In this document: in pieces, positions 35,163-45,633 of the stretch
How positions within the stretch are numbered: the first letter of the stretch is position 1
Layout of the letters: each line of letters begins with the position of its first letter
Origin: DATHVI01 sp035461385
Lineage (GTDB): Bacteria > Actinomycetota > Thermoleophilia > Solirubrobacterales > 70-9
Direction of reading: 5' to 3'
DNA length: 64,000 nt
NCBI GenBank assembly: GCA_035461385.1
Contig: DATHVI010000174.1
Coordinates: 1 to 64,000, forward strand
The notes under the pieces: model-generated
Database searches by the model: none
What the model was told of the DNA's origin: nothing
The model's input: the letters and a program-made list of their open reading frames with translations, nothing else
Made by a program: the position numbers and the translations under genes

Positions 35163-36377
35163 TCAGACCGGGTTACGCTCGAGCAGCTTCTTGCCGATCA
35201 CCATCCGCTGGATCTCCGACGTCCCCTCGCCGATCAAGAGCAGCGGCGCATCGCGGTAGAGGCGCTCGATCTCGTACTCCTTCGAGTAGCCGTAGCCGCC
35301 GTGGATCCGGAACGACTCCTCGACGACCTCCTTGCCGGTCTCCGAGGCGAACAGCTTCGCCATCCCGGCCTCGAGGTCGGATCGCTCGCCGGCGTCCTTG
35401 AGCCGCGCCGCCCGCATCGTCAGCAGCCGCGCCGCCTCGACCTTGGTCACCATGTCGGCGAGCTTGAACTGGATCGCCTGGTGCTGGGCGATCGGCTTGC
35501 CGAAGGTCTTGCGCTCCTGCGAGTAGCGCAGCGCGAGCTCGAGCGCCCGCTGGGCGATCCCGACCCCGCGGGCGGCGACGTTCACCCGCCCGACCTCGAG
35601 CGCGTCCATCATCTGCCGGAACCCCTGCCCGAGCCCATCGGGGCCGCCGAGGATCCGCTCCGGAGGACAGCGGTAGCCGTTGTAGACGAGCTCGGTCGAT
35701 TCGACCCCCTTGTAGCCCATCTTGTTGATCTTCGGTGGGATCTCGAGGCCCGCGAACTCGCCCGAGTTCTTCTCCGCACCGGGTTCCTTCTCGGTGATGA
35801 AGCAGGTCATCCCCCTGTACGGCGGGTCGGCCTTGGGGTCGGTCTTCATCAACACGAAGACGACGCCGGAGCGGAGCCCGTTGGTGACCCACATCTTCTG
35901 GCCGCTGAGCTCCCAGGTGCCGTCGTCGGCGAGCTTCGCGGCCGCCTTGATCCCCTGCACGTCGGAGCCGACCTCGGGCTCCGAGAGCGAGAACGCCGCC
36001 CGGAGCTCGCCGGTCGCCATCTTCGGGAGGAAGTGCTGCCTCTGCTCGTCGGTTCCGAACTTCATCAGCAGGTAGGAGCCGATGAAGTGGGTGTTGACGA
36101 CGCCCGAGATCGAGATCCAGCCGCGCGAGAGCTCCTCGACGATGATCGCGTAGGTCGTCAGGTCGAGGCCCATCCCGCCGTACTCCTCGGGGATCGTGAC
36201 CCCGAACAGCCCGAGCTCCTTCATCTGCTCGACGATCGCGTCGGGGAACTTGTCCTCGTGATCGAACTCCTCGGCGACGGGAATGATCTCGTTGTCGACG
36301 AACTCGCGCACCATCTCGCGGATCGCGCGCTGCTCGTCGGTCATCTCCTGCGGTGTACCGGCCGTTGCTACTGCCAT
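35163..36377 (-). CDS. mcd: acyl-CoA dehydrogenase, methylsuccinyl-CoA-type candidate
   Basis: 404 residues, standard ACAD fold: EEYGGMGLDLTTYAIIVEELS, FSLSEPEVGSDVQGIK, KMWVTNG, and RIHGGYGYSKEYEIERLYRD with the catalytic Glu in GEGTSEIQR near the end. It removes two hydrogens from an acyl-CoA using FAD and passes electrons to ETF. The ISGVVNTHFIGSYLL segment is like that of the dehydrogenase found next to meaA/ccr in streptomycetes, which makes methylsuccinyl-CoA a plausible substrate; isovaleryl- or butyryl-CoA cannot be excluded by sequence. Confidence 0.85.
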   Translation of the reverse strand: MAVATAGTPQEMTDEQRAIREMVREFVDNEIIPVAEEFDHEDKFPDAIVEQMKELGLFGVTIPEEYGGMGLDLTTYAIIVEELSRGWISISGVVNTHFIGSYLLMKFGTDEQRQHFLPKMATGELRAAFSLSEPEVGSDVQGIKAAAKLADDGTWELSGQKMWVTNGLRSGVVFVLMKTDPKADPPYRGMTCFITEKEPGAEKNSGEFAGLEIPPKINKMGYKGVESTELVYNGYRCPPERILGGPDGLGQGFRQMMDALEVGRVNVAARGVGIAQRALELALRYSQERKTFGKPIAQHQAIQFKLADMVTKVEAARLLTMRAARLKDAGERSDLEAGMAKLFASETGKEVVEESFRIHGGYGYSKEYEIERLYRDAPLLLIGEGTSEIQRMVIGKKLLERNPV

Positions 36378-36458
36378 GGCTCCTCTCTCATCGAATGCGA
36401 CCTGGATTCTGCAGCTTTGCGCCGTCGATGGTCGCCACCGGGCGGCCGGAAGCGGCGG

Positions 36459-36911
36459 TCAGAGCTCCCAGGCGTAGCTCCGCGACCGCCAGCTCGGGCG
36501 CTCGCGCTCGTAGAAGCGGTGGGCGTCGGCACGTGCGTCCGAGGAGTCGAGCTCGAGGTGGGTCGCGCCGCGCTCGCGGGCCCAGTCCTTGGCGGCGTCG
36601 AGGAGGCGCTTGCCGATTCCCGCCGAGCGCCGGACCGGATCGACGGCGAGGTCCTCGACCCACGCGCGGTACCCGAACCGGACCGAGTGCAGGTCGAGGT
36701 ACGCGGTGCAGATCCCGACCAGCCTCCGGTCGGTCGCGGCGACCAGAACGCATGCATCGTGGCAGGTGATCGCGTCGGAGAGCGCGACCGCCGCCCGGTT
36801 CGGGTCCCACAGTGCCGGGGTCGACGCGGGCGGCGCGAAGAGCCAGTCGTAGAGCGGGATCAGGCGCTCCACCTCATCGGCCCGCGCGGCGCGGATCTCG
36901 ATCTCGCCCAT
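36459..36911 (-). CDS. GNAT acetyltransferase
   Basis: 150 residues. It has IRAARADEVERLIPLYDW, RAWVEDLAVDPVRRSAGIGKRLLDAA (motif A, acetyl-CoA loop RxxGIG) and ATHLELDSSDARADAHRFYER (motif B), with a final SRSYAWEL. The substrate is unknown. Upstream of the dehydrogenase on the same strand, about 80 bases apart, and divergent from the lyase gene. Confidence 0.88.
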   Translation of the reverse strand: MGEIEIRAARADEVERLIPLYDWLFAPPASTPALWDPNRAAVALSDAITCHDACVLVAATDRRLVGICTAYLDLHSVRFGYRAWVEDLAVDPVRRSAGIGKRLLDAAKDWARERGATHLELDSSDARADAHRFYERERPSWRSRSYAWEL

Positions 36912-36992
36912 CCCGGCGGAGGGTAGTGGCTCGGGTTCGCTGCGCTAGCGTCCCGGCCGAGAGAGGCACGGATCACCGACCAGGAGGCCCCC

Positions 36993-38042
36993 TTGCGTAA
37001 CCCCCGCGACTTCTTCCATCCACTCGCGATCGGCGCACCGGATCCCCCGCGCGAGATCCCGGTCAAGCCGTCGCGGATGATCCACTTCCTCGACGCCTCG
37101 AACGAGAAGATGGTCGCCAAGGTCCCGGGGATGATCGAGCAGACCGACATCCTGCTCGGCAACCTCGAGGACGCGATTCCCGTCGACCGCAAGGAGGCGG
37201 CACGCAAGGGGCTCGTGCGGGTGGCCAAGGAGCACGACTTCGGCGACACGGCGCTGTGGACGCGGGTCAACGCGCTCGAGAGCCCGTGGGTGCTCGACGA
37301 CCTGACGACCCTCGTCGGCGAGATCGGTGACGTCCTCGAGGCGATCATGGTCCCGAAGGTCGAGGGCCCGTGGGACATCCACTACGTCGACCGCCTGCTC
37401 GCCCAGCTCGAGGCGAAGGCCGGGCTCGAGCGCCCGCTGATGGTCCACGCGATCCTCGAAACCTCGCTCGGGGTCGTCAACCTCGAGTCGATCGCGACCG
37501 CGAGCCCGCGGATGCAGGGGATGAGCTTCGGCCCCGCCGACCTCGCGGCGTTCAGGCGGATGAAGACGACCAGGGTCGGCGGCGGCCACCCGGCCTACCG
37601 GGTGATCGAGGACCCGGACCCGGACGACCCCGAGGCCCCGCGCGCGACCGCCCAGCAGGACCCGTGGCACTACTCGATCGCGCGGATGGTCGACGCCTGC
37701 ACGGCGGCCGGGATCCTGCCGTTCTACGGGCCCTACGGCGACATCCGCGACAGCGAGGGCTGCGAGACCCAGTTCCGGGCGGCGTTCCTGCTCGGCTGCG
37801 TCGGCGCCTGGTCGCTCCACCCCGCGCAGATCGAGATCGCGAAGCGGGTCTTCAGCCCGCCCGCCGACGAGGTCAAGTTCGCGAAGAAGGTGCTCGAGGC
37901 GATCCCCGACGGCCGCGGCGTCCACATGATCGACGGCAAGATGCAGGACGACGCGACCTGGAAGCAGTGCAAGGTGATGGTCAGCCTCGCCGAGATGCTC
38001 GCCCGTAAGGACCCGGAACTGGCGAAGGCCTACGAGCTCTGA
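36993..38042 (+). CDS. mcl: L-malyl-CoA/beta-methylmalyl-CoA lyase
   Basis: 349 residues of the HpcH/HpaI-CitE barrel: DILLGNLEDAIPVDRKEAAR, WTRVNALESPWVLDD, VPKVEGPWDIH (catalytic Glu), VHAILETSLGVVNL, MSFGPADLAAF and WSLHPAQIEI. Length and motifs fit Mcl1, which cleaves beta-methylmalyl-CoA to glyoxylate and propionyl-CoA and condenses glyoxylate with acetyl-CoA. TTG start with CAGGAGG ribosome site. It is the last pathway gene in the window and is divergent from the GNAT gene. Confidence 0.88.
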   Translation: MRNPRDFFHPLAIGAPDPPREIPVKPSRMIHFLDASNEKMVAKVPGMIEQTDILLGNLEDAIPVDRKEAARKGLVRVAKEHDFGDTALWTRVNALESPWVLDDLTTLVGEIGDVLEAIMVPKVEGPWDIHYVDRLLAQLEAKAGLERPLMVHAILETSLGVVNLESIATASPRMQGMSFGPADLAAFRRMKTTRVGGGHPAYRVIEDPDPDDPEAPRATAQQDPWHYSIARMVDACTAAGILPFYGPYGDIRDSEGCETQFRAAFLLGCVGAWSLHPAQIEIAKRVFSPPADEVKFAKKVLEAIPDGRGVHMIDGKMQDDATWKQCKVMVSLAEMLARKDPELAKAYEL

Positions 38043-38095
38043 GGACTGGACGGACGTGGATCCACGCACCTGCTGTGTGGGTGAATCGCCGTTCG

Positions 38096-39118
38096 TCAGC
38101 GGGCCACGGCGCGTTCCAGGACCGCTTCCATCTTCGCGGTCTCGCGGCGGACGTCCCGCTCGGCGGCCGCGGCGCGCGCGGCGGGATTCGGGGTCGGCAT
38201 CGCGGCCGCCCGTTCGAGCGCGGCCGTGAGCGCGTCGACGTCGTCGGGGTCGACGAGCACGCCGCCATCGGCGGGAACGAACTCCGGCGGCCCGCCGACC
38301 GTCGTCGCGACCACGGTCCGCTCCATCGCCATCCCCTCGAGCGTCGCCTGGCCGAACGGTTCCCGCAGCGACGGCTGACAGACGACGTCGGCCGCGGCGA
38401 TCCAGCGCGGCACCTCCGACTGCGGTAGGCGCCCGGTGACGGTCACGTCCGGACGGCCCTCGAGCTGTCCGCGCAGCGGCCCGTCGCCGACGAACGCGAG
38501 CCGACCGCGCCCGAGGCGGGCGAATGCGTCGGCGAGCCGGACGACGTTCTTGCGCTCGATCAGCGAGCCGACGCAGACGAAGCCAGGGCCCTCGCCCTCC
38601 CAACCGAGCCCGCGCCGGGCCTCGGCGGGGTCGCGGGGCGAGAACGCGTCAAGGTCGATCCCGCAGCTTGCGATCTCGAGCTTCGCCGCGGCGGCCGGGA
38701 TCCGGTCGGTGAGGCGGTCGCCGAGCCAGCGCGAGTTCGCGATCACGCCGCTCGCCCGCGCGATGACCCAGCGCGTCGCCGCCTCGACCCCGGGGATCGA
38801 GCCGAGGTTGGCGACGTCGGTCCCGTGGGCCATGACGACGAGCGGCGCCCGCCCCGCGATCCCCGCCAGCGCCCCGGCGACGCCCGCCGGCAGCAGGTAG
38901 TGGGCGAAGACGACGTCGGGGCGCCGGCGCCGGGCCGCGGCGACGGCGTCGCGGACGAGCCGCGCGTGCTTGGCGCGCGAACCGCCACGGCGCGTCACCG
39001 CGACGACCTCGACCTCGTTGCCGGGCCGTTCGAGCTCGCGAGCGACCGGGACCAGGTAGGCGCCGAGGTCGGGGTCGCTCGGCCCCGGCCACATCTGGCT
39101 CACGAACAGGATCCGCAT
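38096..39118 (-). CDS. glycosyltransferase family 4
   Basis: 340 residues. A GT-B fold with MRILFVSQMWPGPSDPDLGA, VFAHYLLPAGVAGALAG, the sugar-nucleotide part CVGSLIERKNVVRLADAF, VTGRLPQSEVPRWIAAADVV and the EX7E motif in SLREPFGQATLEGMA. Such retaining enzymes build lipid-linked or cell-wall glycans. The acceptor is not identifiable. It ends convergent with mcl; a 12-base palindrome CGTGGATCCACG (38055-38066) lies between. Confidence 0.9.
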   Translation of the reverse strand: MRILFVSQMWPGPSDPDLGAYLVPVARELERPGNEVEVVAVTRRGGSRAKHARLVRDAVAAARRRRPDVVFAHYLLPAGVAGALAGIAGRAPLVVMAHGTDVANLGSIPGVEAATRWVIARASGVIANSRWLGDRLTDRIPAAAAKLEIASCGIDLDAFSPRDPAEARRGLGWEGEGPGFVCVGSLIERKNVVRLADAFARLGRGRLAFVGDGPLRGQLEGRPDVTVTGRLPQSEVPRWIAAADVVCQPSLREPFGQATLEGMAMERTVVATTVGGPPEFVPADGGVLVDPDDVDALTAALERAAAMPTPNPAARAAAAERDVRRETAKMEAVLERAVAR

Positions 39119-39208
39119 CCGCCCATCATCCCGGTCCCACCGACCCTCGCGACGAGCCGCCCTCGCGGGTCGCCCCCGAGAGGCACCGAGGTGGTGAAAT
39201 ACCGACCG

Positions 39209-40573
39209 ATGGCGGACGCCGCGAGCCTCGACTGCGACGTCGCCGTCGTCGGCGCCGGCCTCGCCGGCCTCACGGCGGCGTCCGAGCTCGGCGCCCGCGG
39301 CCTCGACGTCCGCGTGCTCGAGGCCCGCGACCGGGTCGGCGGACGGTCGCTCAACCACCGGGTCGGCGCCGCGCCCGACCAGGTGGTCGAGCTCGGCGGG
39401 CAGTGGGTCGGGCCCGGGCAGCGCGAGGTGCTCGCGCTCGCCGCCGAGCTCGGGCTCGAGACCTTTCCGACCCACACCGCCGGCGAGAACGTGCTCGAGG
39501 ACCACCGTGGCCGGGTCTCCCGCTACCGGGGAACAATCCCCCGCCTGAACCCGGTCGCGCTCGCCGACATCAGCCAGGCGGAGGCCCGCCTCGGGCGCCT
39601 GATCCGCCGGGTCTCCGCCGCCGCACCCTGGACCGCGCACGGCGCCGAGCGCCTCGACTCGCAGACGTTCGCGACCTGGATCCGCCGCACCGCCCGTACC
39701 AGGCTCGCCCGCGAGACCCTGGCGCTCGCCTGCCGGGCGGTGTTCGCCGCCGAGCCCGAGGAGCTCTCGCTGCTCCACGTCCTCTTCTACTCGGCGAGCG
39801 CCGACGGCTGGGACTCGCTGCTCGACACCCGCGGCGGCGCCCAGCAGGATCGGATCGTCGGAGGCTCGCAGCTGCTCGCGACCAGGCTCGCCGAGCGCCT
39901 CGACGGGCGGATCGAGCTCGGGCGGCCGGTGCGATCGATCCACTCCCTCGACGACGGCGTCCTCGTCGAGGGACTGGCCGCGCGGCGGGCGATCGTCGCC
40001 GTCCCCCCCGCGCTCGCGGGCCGAATCGAGTACGACCCACCGCTTCCGAGCGACCGCGACCAGCTCACCCAGCGGATCGGCATGGGCTCGGTCGTCAAGT
40101 GCATGGCGATCTACGACCGGCCGTTCTGGCGCGCCGACGGGCTCAGCGGCCAAGGCCTCAGCCTCCGCGGCCCGGTCCAGGTGACGTTCGACAACAGTCC
40201 GCCGTCGGGGACTCCGGGGGTCCTGCTCGGGTTCCTCGAAGCCGGCAACGCCCGCCGCCTGCGCGGCCTGCCGCCCTCCGGGCGCCGCCGGCTCGTGCTC
40301 GAGACGTTCGGCCGTCTGTTCGGGCATCGCGCCGCGACGCCGGTCGACTACGTCGAGCGCGACTGGAGCGCCGAGCGCTGGTCGCGCGGCTGCTACGCCG
40401 GCATCCTCGGCCCCGGAGTCTGGACCGGCTACGGGCTCGCGCTCCGCCGGCCCAGCGGCCGCCTCCACTGGGCGGGGACCGAGACGGCGAGCCGCTGGAT
40501 GGGCTACTTCGACGGCGCGATCGGCTCCGGCCGCAGGGCGGCGCGCGAGGCGGCCGGCCAGCTCGGGGCCTGA
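39209..40573 (+). CDS. flavin-containing amine oxidase family protein
   Basis: 454 residues. The N-terminus is the FAD-binding motif VAVVGAGLAGLTAASELGARG followed by RVGGRS; ELGGQWVGPGQREVLAL is the conserved second strand. The C-terminus shows RLHWAGTETASRWMGYFDGAIGSGRR, the characteristic closing FAD motif of flavin monoamine oxidases. It oxidises an unknown amine to an aldehyde or imine with oxygen. The ATG used matches family length; GTG codons at 39191/39194 are alternatives. Divergent from the glycosyltransferase. Confidence 0.88.
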   Translation: MADAASLDCDVAVVGAGLAGLTAASELGARGLDVRVLEARDRVGGRSLNHRVGAAPDQVVELGGQWVGPGQREVLALAAELGLETFPTHTAGENVLEDHRGRVSRYRGTIPRLNPVALADISQAEARLGRLIRRVSAAAPWTAHGAERLDSQTFATWIRRTARTRLARETLALACRAVFAAEPEELSLLHVLFYSASADGWDSLLDTRGGAQQDRIVGGSQLLATRLAERLDGRIELGRPVRSIHSLDDGVLVEGLAARRAIVAVPPALAGRIEYDPPLPSDRDQLTQRIGMGSVVKCMAIYDRPFWRADGLSGQGLSLRGPVQVTFDNSPPSGTPGVLLGFLEAGNARRLRGLPPSGRRRLVLETFGRLFGHRAATPVDYVERDWSAERWSRGCYAGILGPGVWTGYGLALRRPSGRLHWAGTETASRWMGYFDGAIGSGRRAAREAAGQLGA

Positions 40574-40586
40574 TCGTCGCCGACGG

Positions 40587-42401
<1,815 letters not shown>

Positions 42402-42642
42402 GCGGTCTCAACTCCTTGGCGGGCGCAACGGCGCCCTATGTCTCTCTCGAAAATGCAACGCGTGCCCAGCCGTTACCCGTCCGAGGAGGCTCGGCCCGCC
42501 ACACTATTGTGTCGCACCGCGAGGCTGAACACGGCCGCCGGGCACCGCGACGGTGATCCGGGGCCCTTCGCAGCACCGACTGCGGCCCTTCGCAGCACCG
42601 ACTGCGGCCCGCTAGGGTTTCGCCCCCGCACCCTGCCGCGCC
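42402..42642. promoter_or_regulatory. divergent pckG/sucC regulatory region
   Basis: 241 bases hold both promoters. Seen here: the hairpin GGGCGC-AACG-GCGCCC (42421-42436) close to pckG, an AT-rich dyad ACACTATTGTGT (42501-42512) near the middle, and a 22-base perfect tandem (listed separately) near sucC. The dyad is the best operator candidate since it is equidistant from the two genes. Confidence 0.4.
42562..42605. repeat. perfect 22-base tandem duplication
   Basis: Two adjacent identical 22-base units (42562-42583 and 42584-42605), each starting GGCCCTTCGCAG and ending GACTGC, with the first five bases of a third unit following. They end 37 bases before the sucC ATG. Confidence 0.8.
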
Positions 42643-43908
42643 ATGCGCTTCTACGAGTACGAATCACGACGAATCGTCGAGCGCGCCGGGATCCCGGTGA
42701 CCGACTACGGCTTCTGCACCAGCGCCGCCGAGGCGCGTGCCGCCGCGGAGCGGATCGGCGGGCCGGTGGTGGTGAAGTCGCAGGTGCTGACCGGCGGGCG
42801 GATGAGGGCCGGCGGGGTGAAGTTCGCCGGCAGCCCGGACGAGGCCGAGCGCGACGCGGAGGAGATCCTCGGGCTCGAGATCAACGGCCAGCGGCCCCGC
42901 GGAGTCCTCGTCGACCCGAAGGCCGAAGTAGCGCAGGAGTACTACGCCGGGGTCGTCTGGGACGGGACCGCGAAGCGGCCTCTGATGCTGTTCAGCGACA
43001 TGGGCGGGATCGACATCGAGGAGGTCGCCGCCAAGAATCCCGACCACGTCGGCCGCGGCCACCTCTCGAACCTGATGGAGGCGTCCGACTACCTGGCGAA
43101 GCAGGTGATCGCCCAGATCGGGCTCACCGGCTCGGAGCTGACCCGGGCTACCCCGATCCTCGCCCGGCTCGCGCGCCTGTTCCGCGACCACGACATGACC
43201 CTCGCCGAGATCAACCCCCTGGCCCGACTCGAGGACGGGAGCTTCGTCGCGCTCGACGCCCACATGGAGATCGAGAAGGAGGCGATGCCGCGCCAGCAGC
43301 ACCTGCTGCGGGAGGTGCTCGAGGTCGCTCCCGACGACACCCGCGAGCCCTACGAGCCGTCGCAGTTCGAGCGCAACGTCGCCGCGATCGACGCCGCCGA
43401 CCACCGCGGCGTCGTCCAGGGCCGCGACCACGGGTTCGACGGCAACCTCGGGCTCGTGATCGGCGCCGGAGGCGGCTCGCTCACGCTCACTGACGCCGTC
43501 CGCGGCCAGGGCGGACGGCCCGCGAACTACACCGAGATCGGCGGCAACCCCTCGGTCGCGAAGGCGTGCGGCCTCGCGAAGGAGGTCTTGAGCAAGGACG
43601 GGGTCGACAAGATCGCGGTGATGATGTCGATCGTCTCGAACACCCGGGTCGACATCGTCGCCCGCGGGGTGATCAAGGCCTGTCTCGAGCTCGGCAAGGA
43701 CCCCGCCGAGACGATCGCCGTGTTCCGGATCCCCGGCGCCTGGGAGGAGGAGGGCTACGAGATCCTGAACCGCTACGGCGTTGCCCACTGCGACCGCTCG
43801 GTCTCGATGTGGGAGGCGGCCGGAAGGGCCGTGCAGGCGGTCTCCGAGCCCCCCGCGGCCGACCCCGGCACCCCCGGACGCGGAGCGGAGGAGGTGTCAG
43901 GCAGTTGA
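42643..43908 (+). CDS. sucC: succinyl-CoA ligase-type beta subunit (ATP-grasp)
   Basis: 421 residues. The ATP-grasp part has ERIGGPVVVKSQVLTGGR, GGVKFAGSPDEA, and LAEINPLARLEDGSFVALDAH (Mg-binding). The C-terminal CoA-ligase part has LVIGAGGGSLTLTDAV and NYTEIGGNPSVAKA. Succinyl-CoA ligase beta is the closest match; malate-CoA ligase is a related possibility in an organism with malyl-CoA lyase. The last 20 residues are encoded by the dispersed repeat and are not family-like. Its stop overlaps the sucD start. Confidence 0.85.
   Translation: MRFYEYESRRIVERAGIPVTDYGFCTSAAEARAAAERIGGPVVVKSQVLTGGRMRAGGVKFAGSPDEAERDAEEILGLEINGQRPRGVLVDPKAEVAQEYYAGVVWDGTAKRPLMLFSDMGGIDIEEVAAKNPDHVGRGHLSNLMEASDYLAKQVIAQIGLTGSELTRATPILARLARLFRDHDMTLAEINPLARLEDGSFVALDAHMEIEKEAMPRQQHLLREVLEVAPDDTREPYEPSQFERNVAAIDAADHRGVVQGRDHGFDGNLGLVIGAGGGSLTLTDAVRGQGGRPANYTEIGGNPSVAKACGLAKEVLSKDGVDKIAVMMSIVSNTRVDIVARGVIKACLELGKDPAETIAVFRIPGAWEEEGYEILNRYGVAHCDRSVSMWEAAGRAVQAVSEPPAADPGTPGRGAEEVSGS
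43861..43896 (+). repeat. dispersed GC-rich repeat, short form, at the sucC end
   Basis: GACCCC, CCCCCGGACGCGG, then AGCGGAGGAGGTG; the same blocks as at 12919, 21562 and 25042 without the hairpin insert. In frame in sucC; its GGAGGAGGTG lies eight bases before the TTG of sucD and is that gene's ribosome binding site. Confidence 0.6.
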
Positions 43909-44819
43909 TCCTCCTGCGAGAGGACTCCACCTTCATCGTCCAGGGAATCACCGGGCGCGAGGCGGTGAACCTGACCAGGGAGTGCCTCGACTACGGCTCG
44001 CGGATCGTCGGCGGGGTCACTCCCGGGCGCAAGGGGCGGGAGGTCCACGGAGTGCCCGTCCACGACACGGTCGCGCAGGCGATCGAGGCGCACGGCGCGC
44101 CGATCGACGGGTCGGTCGTCACCGTCCCGCCGGCGTTCACCAAGGACGCAGTGTTCGAGGCGCTCGCCCACGGGATCAAGCTGATCGTGGTCGTCACCGA
44201 GCGGATCCCGCGCCGCGACGTCGCCGAGATGGTCGAGCTCGCCGACCTCCACGGCGCTCGGATCATCGGCCCGAACTGCCTCGGGGTGATCGCCCCGGGT
44301 GTCTGCAAGATGGGCGGCATCGGCGGTCCGGCGAAGGACGCGGCGAAGGCGTACGCGCCTGGCCGGGTCGGGGTGATGTCGCGCTCGGGAGGGATGACGA
44401 CCGAGATCTCCTCGTCGCTGACCGCGGCCGGGCTCGGCGTCTCGACCGCGGTCTCGATCGGGGGCGACGCGATCATCGGCTCCACCTACGCCGAGCTGAT
44501 GCCGCTGTTCGAGGCCGACCGGCAGACCGAGGCGATCGTGATCTACACCGAGCCGGGCGGCCGGATGGAGGCAGAGCTCGCCGCCTGGGTGAAGGCGAAC
44601 GACTCGCGGCTTCCGATCGTCGCCTTCATGGCCGGCAAGTTCATGGACTCGGCGGAGATGAAGGGAATGAGCTTCGGCCACGCGGGAACGATCGTCGAGG
44701 GCGCCGAGGACACCGCGGCGGAGAAGATCGCCCGGCTCCAGGACGCCGGGATCGACGTCGTCGAGCGGATCGACGACATCGCCGCCGTCGTCGAGCGCAA
44801 GCTCTCGGTGAAAACCTGA
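43905..44819 (+). CDS. sucD: succinyl-CoA ligase-type alpha subunit
   Basis: 304 residues. LREDSTFIVQGITGREAVN, YGSRIVGGVTPGRKGREVHG, GIKLIVVVTERIPRRDV, GPNCLGVIAPG and SFGHAGTIVEG. The His of the last motif is the phosphohistidine of the catalytic cycle. It forms the ligase with the upstream beta subunit. TTG start overlaps the sucC TGA. The downstream ferredoxin gene starts 20 bases after the stop. Confidence 0.92.
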   Translation: MILLREDSTFIVQGITGREAVNLTRECLDYGSRIVGGVTPGRKGREVHGVPVHDTVAQAIEAHGAPIDGSVVTVPPAFTKDAVFEALAHGIKLIVVVTERIPRRDVAEMVELADLHGARIIGPNCLGVIAPGVCKMGGIGGPAKDAAKAYAPGRVGVMSRSGGMTTEISSSLTAAGLGVSTAVSIGGDAIIGSTYAELMPLFEADRQTEAIVIYTEPGGRMEAELAAWVKANDSRLPIVAFMAGKFMDSAEMKGMSFGHAGTIVEGAEDTAAEKIARLQDAGIDVVERIDDIAAVVERKLSVKT

Positions 44820-44839
44820 TGGCGGAGGGAGGCGGAAAG

Positions 44840-45082
44840 ATGCACGGGGTGTTCATCGCCGTCGACGTCGCCGACGAGGTCGCACGCGACTCGGAGCTTG
44901 CACGCAAGCTCGCCGAGGTCTGCCCGGTCGACATCTACGCCGCCGACGGCGACGGTGGGTCGGTGCGGGTGGTCGACGAGAACCTCGACGAGTGCGTGCT
45001 CTGCGCGCTCTGCGTCGAGGCCGCCCCGCCGGGCGGCGTCGTCGTCCGCAAGCTCTACAACGGGACCGAGCTTCGGCGCTGA
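44840..45082 (+). CDS. small [4Fe-4S] ferredoxin, FixX-like
   Basis: 80 residues. LAEVCPVDIYAADG supplies a C-P, and DECVLCALCVEAAPPGGVVV supplies C-x2-C-x2-C; with the separate Cys-Pro these four cysteines fit the FixX pattern rather than the usual CxxCxxCxxxCP (the fourth position after the triple is Ala). FixX passes electrons to ETF-quinone oxidoreductase in related bacteria. The ATG at 44840 has GGAGGGAGGCGG five bases upstream; an earlier ATG at 44819 overlaps the sucD stop. Position after sucCD is unusual. Role inferred from cysteines only. Confidence 0.6.
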   Translation: MHGVFIAVDVADEVARDSELARKLAEVCPVDIYAADGDGGSVRVVDENLDECVLCALCVEAAPPGGVVVRKLYNGTELRR

Positions 45083-45110
45083 GCGGAGCGTCGGTTGGCG
45101 CCAGCCGGGC

Positions 45111-45530
45111 TCAGGCCCAGGCGCCGAGGATCGCGCCGACGAACACCAGCCCGACGACGTGGTAACCGCCATAGATCGCGATGTACGTCGCCGGCTCGGG
45201 CCGGTTGTCGAACGCACCGCCGAGCACGGTCAGCGCCAGCCCGATCCCGACCCCGACCACGAGCCCGAGGACGACGCCGCTGCCGACCGCGTCCGTCCCG
45301 GTCGCCTCGGTGAGCATCGCTGTCGCGACCGTCGCGACGAAGCAGGTCAGGAGCGGGATGACGTAGAACGAGGCCGTCGGGCCGCTCTCCGGCACCTCGA
45401 TCCCGCTGGCGCGAAACCAGGCGCGCCCGAACAGCGGCTCCGCGTACCAGAGCCCTCCGAGCGCGAAGTAGGCGACCGTGGCGGCGATCACGGCGAGCCA
45501 GTTGAGATCACCGAGGACGTCGAAGCTCAT
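45111..45530 (-). CDS. DUF1761 membrane protein
   Basis: 139 residues, four predicted helices. The N-terminus VIAATVAYFALGGLWYAEPLFGRAWF and later DNRPEPATYIAIYGGYHVVGLVF are typical of DUF1761. Function unknown. Convergent with the ferredoxin gene; GGTTGGCGCCAGCC (45093-45106) in the gap could end transcription both ways. Confidence 0.85.
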   Translation of the reverse strand: MSFDVLGDLNWLAVIAATVAYFALGGLWYAEPLFGRAWFRASGIEVPESGPTASFYVIPLLTCFVATVATAMLTEATGTDAVGSGVVLGLVVGVGIGLALTVLGGAFDNRPEPATYIAIYGGYHVVGLVFVGAILGAWA

Positions 45531-45633
45531 CTCTTCTCCTCCGGTTGGTCCCGCGCAACCTACACGCGCGCCTCGTCGCCGGCCCTTCCCTATAACTGCG
45601 GGGCGTGATCGCGGCGAGCTCAGCCATCGGCCC

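Noticed and set aside
38096..40468. 790-residue minus frame joining the glycosyltransferase to the region of the amine oxidase
   Set aside because: Only the last 340 residues are real; the rest is antisense to the amine oxidase.
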